Origin: JBMYZL01 sp049610385
GTDB taxonomy: Bacteria; Bacteroidota; Bacteroidia; Flavobacteriales_D; Sanyastnellaceae
Length of the DNA stretch: 64,000 nucleotides
NCBI GenBank assembly: GCA_049610385.1
Contig: JBMYZL010000007.1
Coordinates: 1 to 64,000 of the forward strand
Direction of reading: 5' to 3'
The notes under the pieces are model-generated. The model ran no database searches. It saw nothing but the letters and a program-made list of their open reading frames with translations, and was not told the origin of the DNA. This document shows, piece by piece, positions 35,152 to 43,973 of this stretch (positions within the stretch are counted from its first letter, which is position 1; each line of letters opens with the position of its first letter). The translations under genes were made by a program, and so were the position numbers.

Positions 35152-36750
35152 TCAAGTGTGCTCACCAAATCCATCCTGCTCAACTTGTTCACCAATTCCA
35201 TCCATGACCCGGGATTCCCTTGGTGCCCACTTCGCCAAAGAAAGCACCTCCTGCAAGATGATTCGATCCCCACCCAATCTTGGCACCTTGTGCTGACCTC
35301 CCACCTTTCCCTTGCTTCGCAGCCACATTTCAAACGTGCCCTGAGGAACCTGTCGAATGATGGGTGCAGACATGGCCAATCCCCCAGTTCGCTTGGCCGC
35401 ATAATCAGAATTGGCCTTCTCCAGATCAGAATCCAGCGCATCCCGAAAACGCATCATATCCGATGGCAGTTGATCGAATTCTATCGCCCACTCATGTCCA
35501 CCCGTTTCGTTCGCGCTCATGAACACCGGTCCCACAGTGTAATCGCGAATGGCCGCTCCGGTGCATTCGCAAGCCTGTTGAATGGCGCGATCGGTTTGGG
35601 CCACCATAACCTCCTCGCCAAAAGCATTCAAGCACATGGAGGTCCGTCCGACAACCTGCATCCGAAACGGATGTTTTTCCGTGATGCGAATGACATCGCC
35701 CAAGGCATAACGCCACAAACCCGCATTGGTGGAAATCACCAAAGCATACAACGCTCCCACTTCCAAATCATTCAACTCCAACGTCTCCGGAAATTCAGAA
35801 TGCCAACTTCCCTTGGGGACAAACTCAAAATGAATGCCATAATCACACATGAGCAACATGTCCTCTTCCCCGATGCGATCTTGCAGCCCGAAAAAACCCT
35901 CTGAGGCATTGAAAGTTTCCATGTAACTCACGGGAGATTGAGTCGATCCTATCAACTCTTCGAAGTTCTTTCGATAAGGGGCAAAACTGACTCCGCCGTG
36001 CATGTACAATTGCAAGTCTGGCCACACCTCACCCAAATGAGATTTGCCAGACAACTCCAAAATTCGCTTGCCAACCACCAACATCCAACTCGGCACACCT
36101 GCCAAAATCCGAACATCTTGCTTCATCGTTGTCCGCGCCATCGCGTCCACTTTTTCTGTCCAATCTTCCATCAGCGCGATGTTGCGGCCTGGGGTCCGCC
36201 GTGCCTCTACCCAAAAGGGCAAATTTCGGATGATGATGGCACTCAAATCACCTGTGTAGGCCCCCGAACCGTCGGCATGCAAGGCCGAAGACCCACCCAA
36301 TACCAGGTGCTTTCCTTCGTACAATCGTGCTGTAGGCACGGCGTCGCAATACAAGGCCAACAAATCTTTTCCGCCTTTGTAATGACAACTTTGCAAGGCT
36401 TCCTCAGTGACCGGCAGAAACTTCGAGCGGTCGCTGGTGGTTCCAGAGCTTTTTGCAAACCATTGGATTTTACCTGGCCAGATGACGTCCATCTCACCCG
36501 CGCGCGCCGCATCAATCCAAGGCTTGAATTCATCATAAGTACGGACCGGAACACGACGCTTGAATTCGCGGAGGTTGTTCACTTCTTTCAGTCCATGTTC
36601 ACGACCAAACTGGGTGTCCTTTGCATGATGCAACAGCCCCGCGAACACGGCCTGTTGCGCGGCAACTGACTCACGTCGCGCGAGTTCAATGTCCGCCATC
36701 CGCCTGCGGATGAACCAATTGAAAATGGAGTTGATGGGCTTCTGTGGCAT
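35152..36750 (-). CDS. GH3-family acyl-adenylating protein (auxin-responsive GH3-like)
   Basis: This is a 532-residue protein of the bacterial GH3 branch of the ANL superfamily. The N-terminal helical region has HAKDTQFGREHGLKEVNN. The ATP-binding motif is WFAKSSGTTSDRSKFLPVT. LYMHGGVSFAPYRKNFEELI and YMETFNASEGFFGLQD (second adenylate motif) follow, with YALVISTNAGLWRYALGDVI before the C-terminal domain. Plant GH3 enzymes join acyl acids to amino acids; the bacterial function is unknown. It is probably cytoplasmic and co-transcribed with the deoxynucleoside kinase. Confidence 0.9.
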   Translation of the reverse strand: MPQKPINSIFNWFIRRRMADIELARRESVAAQQAVFAGLLHHAKDTQFGREHGLKEVNNLREFKRRVPVRTYDEFKPWIDAARAGEMDVIWPGKIQWFAKSSGTTSDRSKFLPVTEEALQSCHYKGGKDLLALYCDAVPTARLYEGKHLVLGGSSALHADGSGAYTGDLSAIIIRNLPFWVEARRTPGRNIALMEDWTEKVDAMARTTMKQDVRILAGVPSWMLVVGKRILELSGKSHLGEVWPDLQLYMHGGVSFAPYRKNFEELIGSTQSPVSYMETFNASEGFFGLQDRIGEEDMLLMCDYGIHFEFVPKGSWHSEFPETLELNDLEVGALYALVISTNAGLWRYALGDVIRITEKHPFRMQVVGRTSMCLNAFGEEVMVAQTDRAIQQACECTGAAIRDYTVGPVFMSANETGGHEWAIEFDQLPSDMMRFRDALDSDLEKANSDYAAKRTGGLAMSAPIIRQVPQGTFEMWLRSKGKVGGQHKVPRLGGDRIILQEVLSLAKWAPRESRVMDGIGEQVEQDGFGEHT

Positions 36751-36819
36751 TCAAACACTGTTGTTCAACACCTGCGCAAAGAAAACGAAGCTACGAAACA
36801 AAATGAGCGAAAAGCGAGG

Positions 36820-37956
36820 CTATTTGAACACCTTTTCCAAAGCCATCAGCGCCCGATCAATGTCTTCATTCGTAGTGTAACGGCTAAAACTAAAGCGAAT
36901 GCTCGCCCGAGTTGGATCATGGAAATCCAAAGCCCGCAAAACATGTGATCCCAAAGTGGCACCACTTGAACACGCGCTTCCACCTGAACAAGCAATGCCC
37001 TCAAGGTCCAATAAAAAAAGGGCCATCCCTGATTTGGGGTGAGGTGGAAATTGAACGTTCAATACCGTGTAAAGTCGATCCGGCAGTTGCGAATTGCCAT
37101 TGAAGCGAGCTTTCGGAAAACGCGATGTAATCCCTTCTGCCATTCTCGCCTTCACGGCCCGGACATGCGTGGAATGTTCTTCCAAGTCTGCATAAGCCAA
37201 ATCCATGGCTGTCACCAACCCCACGATGCCTGCCGTGTTTTCAGTTCCACCACGCAGCGCTCGCTCTTGACCACCACCCTCAATTTGGCCTCCAATTTTG
37301 AGACCCGGTGCAGCGTATAAGAAGCCCACCCCTTTGGGCCCGTGAAACTTGTGTGCTGCACAAGTGATGAAGTGAACTGGCAATTCCGACAAATCAAACG
37401 CATAATGACACATGGTCTGTACGGTATCGCTGTGGAACAGCGCCCCATGACGCAGACACAAGTCACCGATGGCCTTCAAATCCTGAATCACGGCCACCTC
37501 GTTATTGGCATGCATCAAGCTGACCAAGGTCTTGCCGGCTTCTGATTCGGTCAAAAGAGATTCCAAATGCGTCAAATCACAAGTCCCATCTTCCAGATGT
37601 CGAATGTGCACGACCTCGACTCCATTGGATTGGGCCAGTGAATCTGCTGTTTTCACAACTGCACTGTGCTCAGCCGCCGATGTGATGATTCGTCTGCAAT
37701 CCAAATCCCTTACAGCAGATCTCAAGGCCAAATTATCCGCCTCAGTTCCACCAGAAGTGAAAATGATGGAGGACGGCGCACAATTCAGATGTTGGGCTAC
37801 TTTTCGCCTCGCTTGCTCCACTTGAACTTTGGCCCGCCTGCCGAAGGCATGACTGGAAGACGGATTGCCAAAAGCGTTTGCCAGCACCGGCACCATGGCC
37901 TCCACCACCTCCTTGGCCACCGGAGTGGTTGCCGCGTTGTCCAAGTATACGTTCAT
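36820..37956 (-). CDS. Cysteine desulfurase (class V aminotransferase)
   Basis: This is a 378-residue PLP enzyme of the NifS/IscS type. MNVYLDNAATTPV, IIFTSGGTEADNLALRSA, SAAEHSAVVKTAD, the cofactor lysine in AAHKFHGPKGVGFLY, and the active-site loop GSACSSGATLGSHVLRAL with the persulfide Cys are all present. It delivers sulfur from cysteine for Fe-S clusters or thio-modification. No isc or suf partner lies beside it, so its pathway is uncertain. Confidence 0.93.
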   Translation of the reverse strand: MNVYLDNAATTPVAKEVVEAMVPVLANAFGNPSSSHAFGRRAKVQVEQARRKVAQHLNCAPSSIIFTSGGTEADNLALRSAVRDLDCRRIITSAAEHSAVVKTADSLAQSNGVEVVHIRHLEDGTCDLTHLESLLTESEAGKTLVSLMHANNEVAVIQDLKAIGDLCLRHGALFHSDTVQTMCHYAFDLSELPVHFITCAAHKFHGPKGVGFLYAAPGLKIGGQIEGGGQERALRGGTENTAGIVGLVTAMDLAYADLEEHSTHVRAVKARMAEGITSRFPKARFNGNSQLPDRLYTVLNVQFPPHPKSGMALFLLDLEGIACSGGSACSSGATLGSHVLRALDFHDPTRASIRFSFSRYTTNEDIDRALMALEKVFK

Positions 37957-38057
37957 TGCGCAGGCTCAATCTTCGTGTCACAAAGAAACAAAAAACGATT
38001 CCTGAATGACAGCCAAACTCCAACTCCGCATCAGTTGAGCGGTCAACCCACAAATCT

Positions 38058-39449
38058 TCAGGCGGACAAAAGCTGTTGAAGCTCCATTTTGAAGCGATCC
38101 CCCAAAGCTTTGGCCGCTTCGAATGACGCGGATTCTGCATAGATTCGGATGATCGGTTCAGTGTTCGATCGGCGCAGGTGAACCCATCCTTCGGGAAGGT
38201 CAAATTTCACCCCATCCACTTCATTGATGTCAGCTTCTTGATGCCTTTCCTTCAAAGCTTTCAATGCCGCATCCACACCGGAATCCGGCAATGCAAGCTT
38301 GTCTTTCGACATTTCATAATGCGGATACTTGGCACGCAGTTCAGACACCGTTCCCCCAAAATCACAAAGCAGTGACAAGAAAAAAGCCGTGCCGATCAAC
38401 GCATCACGTCCAGCATGAGACTCAGGATAAATCACGCCTCCATTGCCCTCACCACCGATCACCGCATTTGTCATTCTCATGCCATGGACGACATTGACCT
38501 CACCTACAGCAGCAGCCATGTGGTTTCCTCCATGCCGCTCAGTGACATCACGCAAGGCCCGTGTCGAACTTAAGTTGCTGACGGTGTTGCCGCCTCCTTC
38601 CCGACTCAAAATGTAATCCGCGACTGCCACCAAGGTATATTCTTCACCAAACCAGCCGCCCATCTCATCGACAAATGCCAATCGATCGACATCCGGGTCT
38701 ACGCTGATGCCCAAGTCACAACCGTGATCGACCACAGCTTCGCGCAAGTCTGTCAAGTGTGCCGGCAGTGGTTCTGGGTTGTGGGCAAAATCCCCTGTGG
38801 GTTCACAATGAATGGGAACCACCGAGCACCCGAGGGCTTTCAGCAACATGGGAATGGCCAAACCCCCAGACGAGTTCACAGCATCAACAGCCACCCGAAA
38901 CCCTCGGTTCCGAATGGCTTCCACCTGTGTGTGCTTCAATTCAAGGACATGCGCAACATGTCGCTCCAACCAGTCAGCACGGTTGTCACATCGCCCCAAT
39001 TGGGTCACATCCACATAATCCGGCTTGGCATCTGCCAATTCCAAAACACGCTCACCAGAAGACGCTGACAGAAATTCCCCTTGATGATTCAGCAGCTTCA
39101 AGGCATTCCATTGCTTCGGATTGTGGCTTGCCGTGAGGATGATGCCGCCATCGGCCCCTTCACCGGGCACGGCGAGCTCTACTGTTGGTGTCGTGCTCAA
39201 TCCACAATCCAAAACGTCAACCCCACAGGCATTCAAGGTGCCTACAAGCAAATCACGCATCATGGGCCCACTGAGTCGGGCATCTCGACCTACGACGACC
39301 AGCGGCTTCCGGGTCTCTCCGGTAGGCAACTGTTCTCGCAACCAAGCACTGTAGCCAGTTGCAAACCTCACCACATCAGGTGGTGTTAATCCCAATCCGG
39401 CTTGTCCACCAATGGTGCCGCGGATTCCGGAGATGGAAACAATCAACAT
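38058..39449 (-). CDS. glmM: Phosphoglucosamine mutase
   Basis: This is a 463-residue alpha-D-phosphohexomutase. SISGIRGTIGG opens the protein; the phosphoserine loop is ILTASHNPKQWNALK with S108; the Mg2+ loop is SVDPDVDRLAF; the sugar loop is GGEGNGGVIYP; and the phosphate-binding loop is LRRSNTEPIIRIYAES. The form of the serine loop fits the Bacteroidota GlmM group, which makes glucosamine-1-phosphate for peptidoglycan and LPS. Phosphomannomutase activity cannot be excluded. TAACTTG begins exactly 15 nt before the ATG. Confidence 0.92.
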   Translation of the reverse strand: MLIVSISGIRGTIGGQAGLGLTPPDVVRFATGYSAWLREQLPTGETRKPLVVVGRDARLSGPMMRDLLVGTLNACGVDVLDCGLSTTPTVELAVPGEGADGGIILTASHNPKQWNALKLLNHQGEFLSASSGERVLELADAKPDYVDVTQLGRCDNRADWLERHVAHVLELKHTQVEAIRNRGFRVAVDAVNSSGGLAIPMLLKALGCSVVPIHCEPTGDFAHNPEPLPAHLTDLREAVVDHGCDLGISVDPDVDRLAFVDEMGGWFGEEYTLVAVADYILSREGGGNTVSNLSSTRALRDVTERHGGNHMAAAVGEVNVVHGMRMTNAVIGGEGNGGVIYPESHAGRDALIGTAFFLSLLCDFGGTVSELRAKYPHYEMSKDKLALPDSGVDAALKALKERHQEADINEVDGVKFDLPEGWVHLRRSNTEPIIRIYAESASFEAAKALGDRFKMELQQLLSA

Positions 39450-39457
39450 TGGGCATG

Positions 39458-39464
39458 CAAGTTA
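39458..39464 (-). promoter_or_regulatory. Candidate short -7 box for glmM
   Basis: The minus strand reads TAACTTGCAT..., with 15 nt from TA to the ATG at 39449. Nearly the same 18-bp context precedes the MnmD-Nudix start at 48282. Confidence 0.4.
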
Positions 39465-39566
39465 GAGACGCGAGCTCACTTGAAAGCAGAACTCAACGTG
39501 AAAGAAATTCCTCATTTCTGTTAAAAACATCTTCCCCCCATCTCGGGAATCACGACCTTTGCGTGC

Positions 39567-39574
39567 TAGATTTG
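39567..39574 (+). promoter_or_regulatory. Candidate -7 promoter box for the TPR-ComA-AroE operon
   Basis: TAGATTTG, a perfect TAnnTTTG match, begins 15 nt before the ATG at 39582. Confidence 0.45.
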
Positions 39575-39581
39575 AATCTGG

Positions 39582-40994
39582 ATGAACGAGGAAGGACGTG
39601 CATATCAGAACGATGAGGCCCTGCAAGGGCTGGTGAAACGCTTCGAGTCCATGGTGGCTGAAGGGGGGACAAGGTTTTTTGACGTCGAAGAATTGGAGGA
39701 CCTCATCGGATTTTATTTGGAAAGTCGTGAAGTGCGCAGGGCGCAGTATGTGCTCAAGTTCGCTGGAGAGATGTATCCAGGTCATTTGGCGTTTCAATTG
39801 AGAAAAGCCCAAATCTTAGCGAACAATGGCCAACACGTCAAGGCGGTCCCCATCCTGCGTGACCTGCTCAACATCGAGCCCACAAACGATGAAATACACG
39901 TCACGCTGGCCTCCATCTACAGCCAAATGCAGGAACACAAACTGGCGATTCGTCATTTCCGGAAAGCCCTTGAATTTGGAGATGCTGATTTGCGGAAAGA
40001 CATCCATGTCGAAGTGGCCTTGGAGTGTGAAAATCTGGGGGATTGGCACCAAGCCATTCACTCCCTAAAAGCGGCTCTGGAGGAAGATGCTTCGAATGAA
40101 ACAGCGGTTTATGAATTGGCCTTTTGTTTTGATCAAACAGGTGCCTACGGCGCTGCGGCGGAATACTACAAGCAATTCCTTGACGTGCAACCCTACAGTT
40201 TTGCTGCCTGGTACAGCTTGGGAAATGCCCTTCAGTCCAATGGCCGCTACCCAGAAGCCATAGAGGCATACGACTTCGCCATCGCCATTGAGGATTCATT
40301 CGGCCCAGCTTACTTGCAAAAAGCAGAGGCCTTGTCATCGATGGAGCGATACAGTGATGCGCTGGGCGTTTACAGGGAATCACTTGAGCATGAACCTGCA
40401 TCTGCCAATACAGTTTGCTACATGGGCGAATGTTTTGAGCGCATGGGTGATTTGGAAGCAGCTGAAAAATTTTACAAAGAGAGTTTGGAATTGGATTCAC
40501 AGTTTGCAGATGCATACATCGGACTGGGTGTCCTTTCAGATTTGAAAGGGGATTTCAATTCATCCCGGATGCACTTCAACCAAGCCCTGCAGATGGATCC
40601 AGGAAACCAGGATTACCTCCTCATGATGGGCACCACCCTGAAGAAACTGCGGGAACATGAACAAGCGGAAATCCTTTTTGCACGAAGCCTTGAAAACCAT
40701 CCACGATTTCATGACATGTGGCTCGAACGAATCGACAACATGCAAATGCAGGGCTGCCATGAGATTGCCTTGGAATTGATTGACCAAGCAATGAACCACG
40801 TGAAACGCCAGGTTCAGCTGTACATCCGTCAATTCGTGAGCCTCTATGAACTGAAACAAGACGCTTCCGCTTTTCAACTGCTGGAAAGCCTTCTTTTACA
40901 ACATTACGACGAAACAGAAATTCTGATCACCCTCTGCCCTGCGCTTGCCAATGATGCGCGCTTTCTGGATCGGTACGATCGGTTCAAACCTTGA
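39582..40994 (+). CDS. Tetratricopeptide repeat protein
   Basis: This is a 470-residue soluble protein made almost wholly of TPR units from about residue 60 to 450, for example AWYSLGNALQSNGRYPEAIEAYDFAIAIED, ANTVCYMGECFERMGDLEAAEKFYKESLELD, and AYIGLGVLSDLKGDFNSSRMHFNQALQMD-type repeats with W4-G8-Y11-A20-P32 spacing. There is no signal peptide. TPR proteins serve as protein-binding scaffolds; no partner can be named. It heads the operon leading into comA (2-bp gap), as seen in related Flavobacteriales, so its partner may be encoded nearby. Confidence 0.9.
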   Translation: MNEEGRAYQNDEALQGLVKRFESMVAEGGTRFFDVEELEDLIGFYLESREVRRAQYVLKFAGEMYPGHLAFQLRKAQILANNGQHVKAVPILRDLLNIEPTNDEIHVTLASIYSQMQEHKLAIRHFRKALEFGDADLRKDIHVEVALECENLGDWHQAIHSLKAALEEDASNETAVYELAFCFDQTGAYGAAAEYYKQFLDVQPYSFAAWYSLGNALQSNGRYPEAIEAYDFAIAIEDSFGPAYLQKAEALSSMERYSDALGVYRESLEHEPASANTVCYMGECFERMGDLEAAEKFYKESLELDSQFADAYIGLGVLSDLKGDFNSSRMHFNQALQMDPGNQDYLLMMGTTLKKLREHEQAEILFARSLENHPRFHDMWLERIDNMQMQGCHEIALELIDQAMNHVKRQVQLYIRQFVSLYELKQDASAFQLLESLLLQHYDETEILITLCPALANDARFLDRYDRFKP

Positions 40995-40996
40995 AC

Positions 40997-41803
40997 ATGA
41001 ATACCCCTTTGCAACATTTACCAGAGCGCACTACAAAACCCCGCTCCAACGGTCTGACCATGATTATGGACAAGGGACTCAGCCTTCGACAGGCCGAGGA
41101 CCTCATCGAGACCGGTGCAGACCGAGTGGACTTGCTCAAACTCGGATTCGGAACGTCGCTGGTCTCCCACCGCATCGCTGAAAAGGTTTCTCTTTACCGG
41201 GATGCGGGCATGGACGTCTACTGCGGTGGCACCTTGTTTGAAGCCTTTTACATCCGCGGTGAAGTGGAAAACTACCTCCGATTCATCGACAACATGGGCA
41301 TCACCTGCCTCGAGGTCAGTGATGGGTCCATGGTCATTCCGCATGACGAAAAATGCGAACTCATTCAACAGCTGTCGAAAACCCACAAGGTGTTGTCTGA
41401 GGTGGGTTCGAAAGAAGCCGGTATCCTCATCAGTCCGAACAAGTGGATTCGCATGATGAAAAATGAGTTGGAAGCGGGAAGTTGGAAAGTCATTGCAGAG
41501 GCACGAGAAAGTGGAAATGTAGGAATCTACCGCCCCAATGGCTCTGCGCACGTGCAATTGATTCGCCGGATCTTGGCAAATGTCGCGCTCGAAGACATCC
41601 TCTGGGAAGCGCCCAAGAAGCCCCAACAAGTTTGGTTCATCAAAGAATTCGGAGCCAATGTCAACTTGGGGAACATTGGTCCCAATGACCTGATTCCATT
41701 AGAATGTTTGCGCCTGGGACTTCGCGGAGACACCTTTTTTGAATATTTGCCCGAATCCCTTGCAGAAGGCAAGCGACAATTGATTGAAGAGGAAGAGGAC
41801 TGA
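40997..41803 (+). CDS. comA: Phosphosulfolactate synthase (ComA family)
   Basis: This is a 268-residue TIM-barrel protein. TMIMDKGLSLRQAEDLIETG, DLLKLGFGTSLV, GMDVYCGGTLFEAFYI, ITCLEVSDGSMVIP, and EVGSKEAGILISPNKWI match the ComA/PSL synthase family. The archaeal enzyme adds sulfite to phosphoenolpyruvate to give (R)-phospho-3-sulfolactate for coenzyme M; homologues are widespread in Bacteroidota, which do not make coenzyme M, so the product probably serves sulfonate metabolism or another purpose. I chose the ATG at 40997, two bases after the TPR stop, rather than the overlapping TTG. Confidence 0.88.
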   Translation: MNTPLQHLPERTTKPRSNGLTMIMDKGLSLRQAEDLIETGADRVDLLKLGFGTSLVSHRIAEKVSLYRDAGMDVYCGGTLFEAFYIRGEVENYLRFIDNMGITCLEVSDGSMVIPHDEKCELIQQLSKTHKVLSEVGSKEAGILISPNKWIRMMKNELEAGSWKVIAEARESGNVGIYRPNGSAHVQLIRRILANVALEDILWEAPKKPQQVWFIKEFGANVNLGNIGPNDLIPLECLRLGLRGDTFFEYLPESLAEGKRQLIEEEED

Positions 41804-41875
41804 TTCCGAAGGGAATTGATCGTCCAACTCGCGAACAATCGAAGGTCCTTGTGCCCAACCCGACACCTGTACACC

Positions 41876-42202
41876 ATGCCGATTGTTCCCGAAATCACTG
41901 TCGAAACCTTGGCCGAATGGCGTCAAGCCGAAAAGCCACATTTGCTTGTTGATGTTCGTGAAATCCACGAATACCAGACGAGCAACCTCAATGGCAAACA
42001 CATTCCGATGGCCTTTTGCTTGTCTCGTGCTCATGAACTTCCCTTGGATCGCCCTGTGGTCTTCCACTGCAGGTCTGGACAACGCGCAGCCGCAGTCGTG
42101 AGTGCGGTCATTGAAAAAAAAGGGCTGGAGAATGTTTGGAACCTCAAAGGCGGAATCCTTGCATGGAAAAAAGCGATGAATCCAGAGTGGGACGTGGCAT
42201 GA
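41876..42202 (+). CDS. Rhodanese-like sulfurtransferase domain protein
   Basis: This is a 108-residue single rhodanese domain: LLVDVREIHEYQTSNLNGKHIPM, the active-site loop FHCRSGQRAAAV with the persulfide Cys, and VWNLKGGILAWKKAM. Such proteins carry sulfur as a persulfide. The gene lies between comA and a DUF368 gene, and its TGA overlaps the next ATG (ATGA). Its setting beside ComA suggests a sulfur-related role, but that is inference. A longer in-frame start at 41816 is not supported. Confidence 0.88.
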   Translation: MPIVPEITVETLAEWRQAEKPHLLVDVREIHEYQTSNLNGKHIPMAFCLSRAHELPLDRPVVFHCRSGQRAAAVVSAVIEKKGLENVWNLKGGILAWKKAMNPEWDVA

Positions 42203-43161
42203 ATTCCCTCACCAACAAATCCCCCAGGGATACCCAAGGATGGTTGTCCGTGTTCGTGAAGGGCATGGCCATGGGTGTGGCAGACCTTGTTCCCGGTGTT
42301 TCTGGAGGAACCGTTGCCTTCATCACGGGCATTTACGACGAATTGCTGCGCACACTCGCTGGGTTGCATTTTGGCCTCATCCGAGATTTGTTTCGTCCCC
42401 ACGAAGGGTTGTCATTTGTCTCAAGATTTCGACACATCTGGCATCGGAGCAATATGGGCTTTGTGGTGGTACTGCTCCTGGGCGTGTTGACGTCGGTGGG
42501 CCTTTTTGCTGGTGTTTTGCACCATCTGCTGATCCATCAACCCGAACGTCTTTGGGCCTTTTTCTTCGGGTTGGTCGCTGCATCCATTCCATTGGTTGGG
42601 CGCGAAGCCCAATGGACCGCGTCGGAGTGGGTCGTGGCCGCTGTGGGTGTGGCGCTGGCTGGGTTTTTGACTTCACTGCCCCCAATGGCGGGGTCGGACG
42701 CTCCCCAAGTTTTGATGGCCTGTGGCGCAGTGGCCATTTGTGCCATGATACTTCCAGGCATCAGTGGCAGCTTCATTTTGTTGCTGCTGGGAGCGTATGG
42801 CACAGTCATTGGAGCCCTCAAATCCTTGGATGTCATTCGAATTGCAGCTTTTGGGGTTGGGGCTTTACTGGGCTTGTTGACCTTCTCCCGTTTGCTGGAC
42901 AAGTTGTTGGAAAACAAGCGAAACGAAACGCTCGCGATCTTGACTGGTTTTCTCTTTGGATCCTTGAATGCTTTGTGGCCGTGGAAAAGCAAGGTGGAGT
43001 TGCTTTACGTCCACAGCGATGGACGAGAAGAATGGTTCAAAACCAATATATGGCCCATCGATATGGCAACCTCAGAATGGCTTTGGGCAGCCATGTTGGC
43101 CCTTGTAGGTGCGATTTTGGTCACCCTCTTGGGTCGGTGGGGAAAGCAACCCACGGCTTGA
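42199..43161 (+). CDS. DUF368 membrane protein
   Basis: This is a 320-residue polytopic protein with about eight TM helices. The signature GMAMGVADLVPGVSGGTVAFITGIYDELL, repeated in the second half as MILPGISGSFILLLLGAYG, defines DUF368. These inverted-repeat proteins have been linked to transport of lipid-linked intermediates (undecaprenyl-phosphate recycling) in recent work on DUF368-containing proteins; function here is not shown. The ATG overlaps the rhodanese stop. The next gene, aroE, starts 23 bp after the stop. Confidence 0.9.
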   Translation: MNSLTNKSPRDTQGWLSVFVKGMAMGVADLVPGVSGGTVAFITGIYDELLRTLAGLHFGLIRDLFRPHEGLSFVSRFRHIWHRSNMGFVVVLLLGVLTSVGLFAGVLHHLLIHQPERLWAFFFGLVAASIPLVGREAQWTASEWVVAAVGVALAGFLTSLPPMAGSDAPQVLMACGAVAICAMILPGISGSFILLLLGAYGTVIGALKSLDVIRIAAFGVGALLGLLTFSRLLDKLLENKRNETLAILTGFLFGSLNALWPWKSKVELLYVHSDGREEWFKTNIWPIDMATSEWLWAAMLALVGAILVTLLGRWGKQPTA

Positions 43162-43184
43162 CTTCATTCCTCCCAATTTGAATC

Positions 43185-43973
43185 ATGAAAACCCATTGGA
43201 AAATCGGACTGCTGGGCAAATCGCTCGGGCACACAGCATCCCCCCGATTGTTTCAGTCCATTTTTGAATCGGCTGGGGTGAAAGGGCGTTATGAAATTCT
43301 GCCTTTCCAAACTTGGTTGGATGCATCCGCCTTCCTGACCTCCAAGGCTGCCGAAGAATTCGATGGCTTCAACGTCACGATACCGTATAAATTGGACGCA
43401 GCACGCTTCTGTGTTGATCTGACACCTGCAGCCCAAGCCGTCAGCGCTATCAATGTTCTCTTGCCTCAGGCCGATGGCCAATACCAAGGACACAACACAG
43501 ATCGAGAAGGCTTCATGAACAGCATCCGACCTTTCTTGGCTTCACGGCACGAGCGAGCCTTGATCATTGGACGGGGTGGTGCCGCAATGGCCGCAGCTTC
43601 AGGATTGCGTGATTTGGGCATTGAAGTGGTTCATTTGGTGCGGACTTTGGATGCAACAGCAGCCCAACATGGGCGACGCGAGTGGCTGCTTGGCGACTTG
43701 CGTCCCGAAGTCGTTCGCGCTTTTCTGTTGATCGTTCAGGCTTCACCTGTGGGCACTTGGCCCGAAGTGAACCGTGCTCCGACTTTTCTTTATGATGCTG
43801 TGGGTCGAGATCACCTTTGTGTGGATTTGGTCTACAATCCCGCTGAGACGATGTTCTTGAAACATTGCAAGACTCACGGCGCGCTTGTCCTCAATGGCCT
43901 TCCCATGCTTGAAGCCCAGGCCCTCGCGAGCTGGGAAGCCTTCCAATTCAATCGGCAGGTCCGTGGCATTTGA
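43185..43973 (+). CDS. aroE: Shikimate dehydrogenase
   Basis: This is a 262-residue protein. The shikimate site shows GKSLGHTASPRLFQSIFES and FDGFNVTIPYKLDA (catalytic Lys), with NTDREGF following. The nucleotide-binding glycine loop ALIIGRGGAAMAAASGL and the C-terminal VLNGLPMLEAQALASWEAF complete the fold. It reduces 3-dehydroshikimate in aromatic amino-acid synthesis. The 3' end overlaps the convergent PD40 gene by 26 bp. It is the last gene of the TPR-ComA-rhodanese-DUF368-AroE run. Confidence 0.93.
   Translation: MKTHWKIGLLGKSLGHTASPRLFQSIFESAGVKGRYEILPFQTWLDASAFLTSKAAEEFDGFNVTIPYKLDAARFCVDLTPAAQAVSAINVLLPQADGQYQGHNTDREGFMNSIRPFLASRHERALIIGRGGAAMAAASGLRDLGIEVVHLVRTLDATAAQHGRREWLLGDLRPEVVRAFLLIVQASPVGTWPEVNRAPTFLYDAVGRDHLCVDLVYNPAETMFLKHCKTHGALVLNGLPMLEAQALASWEAFQFNRQVRGI

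Noticed and set aside
42240..43181. A 313-codon plus-strand frame inside the DUF368 gene
   Set aside because: It is rich in Arg, Cys and Trp and overlaps a recognised membrane protein in another frame, so it is a shadow.
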